7,310 bases of DNA. Origin: Ignavibacteriaceae bacterium (GTDB lineage Bacteria; Bacteroidota; Ignavibacteria; Ignavibacteriales; Ignavibacteriaceae). The position numbers and the translations under genes are program-made. This document shows, piece after piece, positions 5,366 through 7,310 of this stretch. The stretch is taken from positions 1-7,310 of the forward strand of contig JARLHB010000284.1 of NCBI GenBank assembly GCA_031292465.1, written 5' to 3'. Numbering within the stretch: position 1 is the first letter of the stretch; every line of letters starts with the position of its first letter. Below the pieces are notes generated by a model. It made no database searches. It saw only the letters and a list, made by a program, of their open reading frames with translations, and had not been told where the DNA came from.

Positions 5366-7310
5366 GAAATTAAAACTTAGAGGTGCTATAGGAATACAAC
5401 TAGGCCTGGGACTTGAAGAAATAGAAATAGACTTTTGCAAACTGCCCCCGGGATTAGTAGCCATTAGCGGAGATAACGGGAAAGGTAAAACTACAATAAT
5501 AGAAAACCTGCAGCCGTACCGCAGATTAGTAAGCCGTGAAGGAAGCCTGGCCGATCACTTCTATCTTAAAGACAGCTATAGAATATTGGAATATTCATAC
5601 AAAGATCAGGCTTATGAGTCTGCAATCTACATAGACGGACTAACGAAGAAACAGGAAGCTTATTTATATATTTATACCGGCGAAGGTAAGATGCCTCTCA
5701 ATGACGGTAAAGTTTCTACTTATGATACTGAAATTGAAAGGCTGTTCGGAAGTGAAAAATTATTTTTCAACTCAAACTTTAGCGCACAGAAAAGCAAAGG
5801 TTTAGCCGGGCTGCAGACCTCGGAGCGAAGGGAATTATTTGCCGAAGTTTTGGGACTGGATATTTATCCCGATTACTGTGAGTTTTCTAAAAAACAACTG
5901 AGGAAATCAGATATAGAATTAGCGGGCATCAATGGCCAGATATCGGTTTTAAGAAAAGAAATTGAAAATTTGCGGATAGATGATTTGAAGGAGCTGCAAA
6001 TTAGCAGAAACTCTATGGTGCTGGCTATAGCTTTGTATGAGAATAAAATCGGCGAGTCGGAATCAGAAAAGCTTGAACAGGAAAAAAAGAAATCGGTACT
6101 TGAGGAGAAAGCCAACAATTTGGAATTATGCAAAGCGAGAATTGAGGAAATCAATATTAAACTTCTATCATTGCTCCCGGAATATGAAGCGGATATTCAT
6201 CTGTTGGACCTCCAGCGGCAGCAGGCATTAAATGCCATTGAAATAGATGAGAACATAAATGCTCTGATAAGGGGAAAAGACCGTATAACAGCCGGAATAA
6301 AAAGCTTGGATGAAAAATTCAGGAAAGAGCGCAAAGAAATTAAAGACGAACTATCGCGCCTTGAACTTGACCGCAGCCGGCTGAAAGATTCTTTGCAGGT
6401 GTTTGAAAAACTGATTAAAGACAAAGAGAAAATAGAAACTGACTTTGAAAGGCTTGAGTGCATAAAACAGGAGATGCAAAAAACAGAAGCCAGGATAAGC
6501 CTGCATTCCTTAGAGGAAGCCTCATTGATGAATGACTACCGGGGAGAGTTAGAGGCTGTTGAAGCAGGCTGCAAAGCCCACATGATTGAGCAGGCAATTG
6601 AAAAAATGAAGACTAAATTGGAACATAAGGTAGAAGAGAAAGCCCGCCTGCTGTCCGATTTTACCACGCGCATTCAGACTATGAAATTGGAAACAGGAAC
6701 AATTGATGAAGTGCCCTGTACGGCAGGGGTAATATCAGAAAATATAAGCTGCAACTGCCAGTTTTTAATAAGGGCTTACCGGACAAAGAAAGAAATTCCT
6801 ATAGCTGAGCAAAAATATAACAATGACATGGTCAGCATTGAAAGTGAAATTGAAACGTTACAAGTTTCAATTGCCCGGAAAGAAGAACAATTAAATATTA
6901 CTAATACCGCGAAAGAGCGCAGGATTAAAGGCGTTACCGGTAAGTACTCTGAAAAATCAGCGAAAGTCAAAGCCTCAAAAGAAAAAGCAGAAATTGAAAA
7001 TAAATCATTTGAAAAGGAATATGAAATAATAAAGGATGCCGGTGCAAAAAAAAATCAACTTAATAAGGTACTTCAATGCAGTCAGTTAGATAAACAAAAA
7101 CTAAGCTCCATTGATGATCTCTATGCTGAAAAAAGTAAGAGCTTTGATAATATAGAAATTAGAAAGAATTCAGAACTGGATGCCTTAAACAGCAATCTTC
7201 AGGGTATCGAGTTGCAAATACTTAATAACGATAAGATAAGGCAGAATAAGATCGAAAGTATTCAAAATAATTATCTCGCCAAGATGGAAGTATTAAAAAG
7301 CAAAAATTCC
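5355..7310 (+). CDS. sbcC: SbcC/Rad50-type SMC-like ATPase, 3' end beyond window
   Basis: The frame stays open for 652 codons to the window edge, so the gene is partial only because the sequence ends. The product is the ATPase/coiled-coil partner of SbcD. An N-terminal ATPase half is clear: the P-loop G39-DNGKGKTT-47 fits GxxGxGK[S/T], and the Q-loop region has FNSNFSAQ with Q145 followed by TSERRELFAEVLGLDIYPDY, matching the Rad50 'Q...eR..i..eilgl..Y' block. From about residue 165 the chain becomes charged and heptad-like (rich in E, K, L), as expected for a long coiled coil. Near the turn is VPC455 then C466-N-C468-QFL, a candidate metal hook that is not the canonical CxxC. Coiled coil then resumes to the end. 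The signature motif, Walker B and the C-terminal ATPase half should lie beyond 7310. The start ATG overlaps sbcD by 11 nt with a GGAG upstream. Confidence 0.88.
   Translation, partial: MQNKKLKLRGAIGIQLGLGLEEIEIDFCKLPPGLVAISGDNGKGKTTIIENLQPYRRLVSREGSLADHFYLKDSYRILEYSYKDQAYESAIYIDGLTKKQEAYLYIYTGEGKMPLNDGKVSTYDTEIERLFGSEKLFFNSNFSAQKSKGLAGLQTSERRELFAEVLGLDIYPDYCEFSKKQLRKSDIELAGINGQISVLRKEIENLRIDDLKELQISRNSMVLAIALYENKIGESESEKLEQEKKKSVLEEKANNLELCKARIEEINIKLLSLLPEYEADIHLLDLQRQQALNAIEIDENINALIRGKDRITAGIKSLDEKFRKERKEIKDELSRLELDRSRLKDSLQVFEKLIKDKEKIETDFERLECIKQEMQKTEARISLHSLEEASLMNDYRGELEAVEAGCKAHMIEQAIEKMKTKLEHKVEEKARLLSDFTTRIQTMKLETGTIDEVPCTAGVISENISCNCQFLIRAYRTKKEIPIAEQKYNNDMVSIESEIETLQVSIARKEEQLNITNTAKERRIKGVTGKYSEKSAKVKASKEKAEIENKSFEKEYEIIKDAGAKKNQLNKVLQCSQLDKQKLSSIDDLYAEKSKSFDNIEIRKNSELDALNSNLQGIELQILNNDKIRQNKIESIQNNYLAKMEVLKSKNS

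Noticed and set aside
5873..6970. Several minus-strand open frames rich in Ser, Leu and Phe opposite sbcC
   Set aside because: They are the expected complement of the Glu/Lys-rich coiled-coil coding sequence.

Overview
This AT-rich window carries a compact phage- or plasmid-type DNA recombination/repair cluster. Four plus-strand genes run together from position 2000 to the right edge. In order they are a DUF932-type phage/plasmid protein, an unrecognised protein with features suggestive of a recombination partner, an SbcD/Mre11-type nuclease, and an SbcC/Rad50-type ATPase that is cut off by the window end. The gaps are 60 nt and 36 nt, and the sbcD-sbcC junction overlaps by 11 nt, so the four genes look like one operon. 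To the left, a minus-strand gene (291-890) encodes a small WYL-domain-like DNA-binding regulator. It is divergent from the operon.

Between the regulator and the operon lies about 1.1 kb (891-1999) with no convincing intact gene. It is visibly richer in A and T than the coding DNA. It holds clusters of short repeated words (TTTACAAA, TTAYRTAA, TGTCAATATT), one clear imperfect inverted repeat (1787-1828) and a stop-interrupted reading frame that may be gene debris. This is the least explained part of the window; it could be a control region, a replication-type iteron region or decayed DNA. Positions 1-290 also lack an intact gene but contain two overlapping open stretches in different frames that may be a frameshifted remnant, and a 10-bp perfect inverted repeat just downstream of the regulator.

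The host cannot be named from the sequence. The genes use ATA for Ile and AGA/AGG for Arg freely, and three of the four operon genes lack a good Shine-Dalgarno sequence; only sbcC has a clear GGAG. All three stop codons (TAA, TAG, TGA) end the genes, so the standard or bacterial/archaeal code fits. DUF932 together with a phage-style SbcCD pair points to a mobile element: a prophage, large phage, plasmid or other extrachromosomal element of a bacterium or archaeon.

How the genes may work together (inference): SbcD and SbcC would form a Mre11-Rad50-type complex that processes DNA ends and hairpins. The 319-aa protein could act on the single strands produced. The DUF932 protein is a common phage/plasmid accessory of unknown role. 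The WYL regulator could tie expression to DNA damage or ssDNA, as shown for some other WYL proteins.
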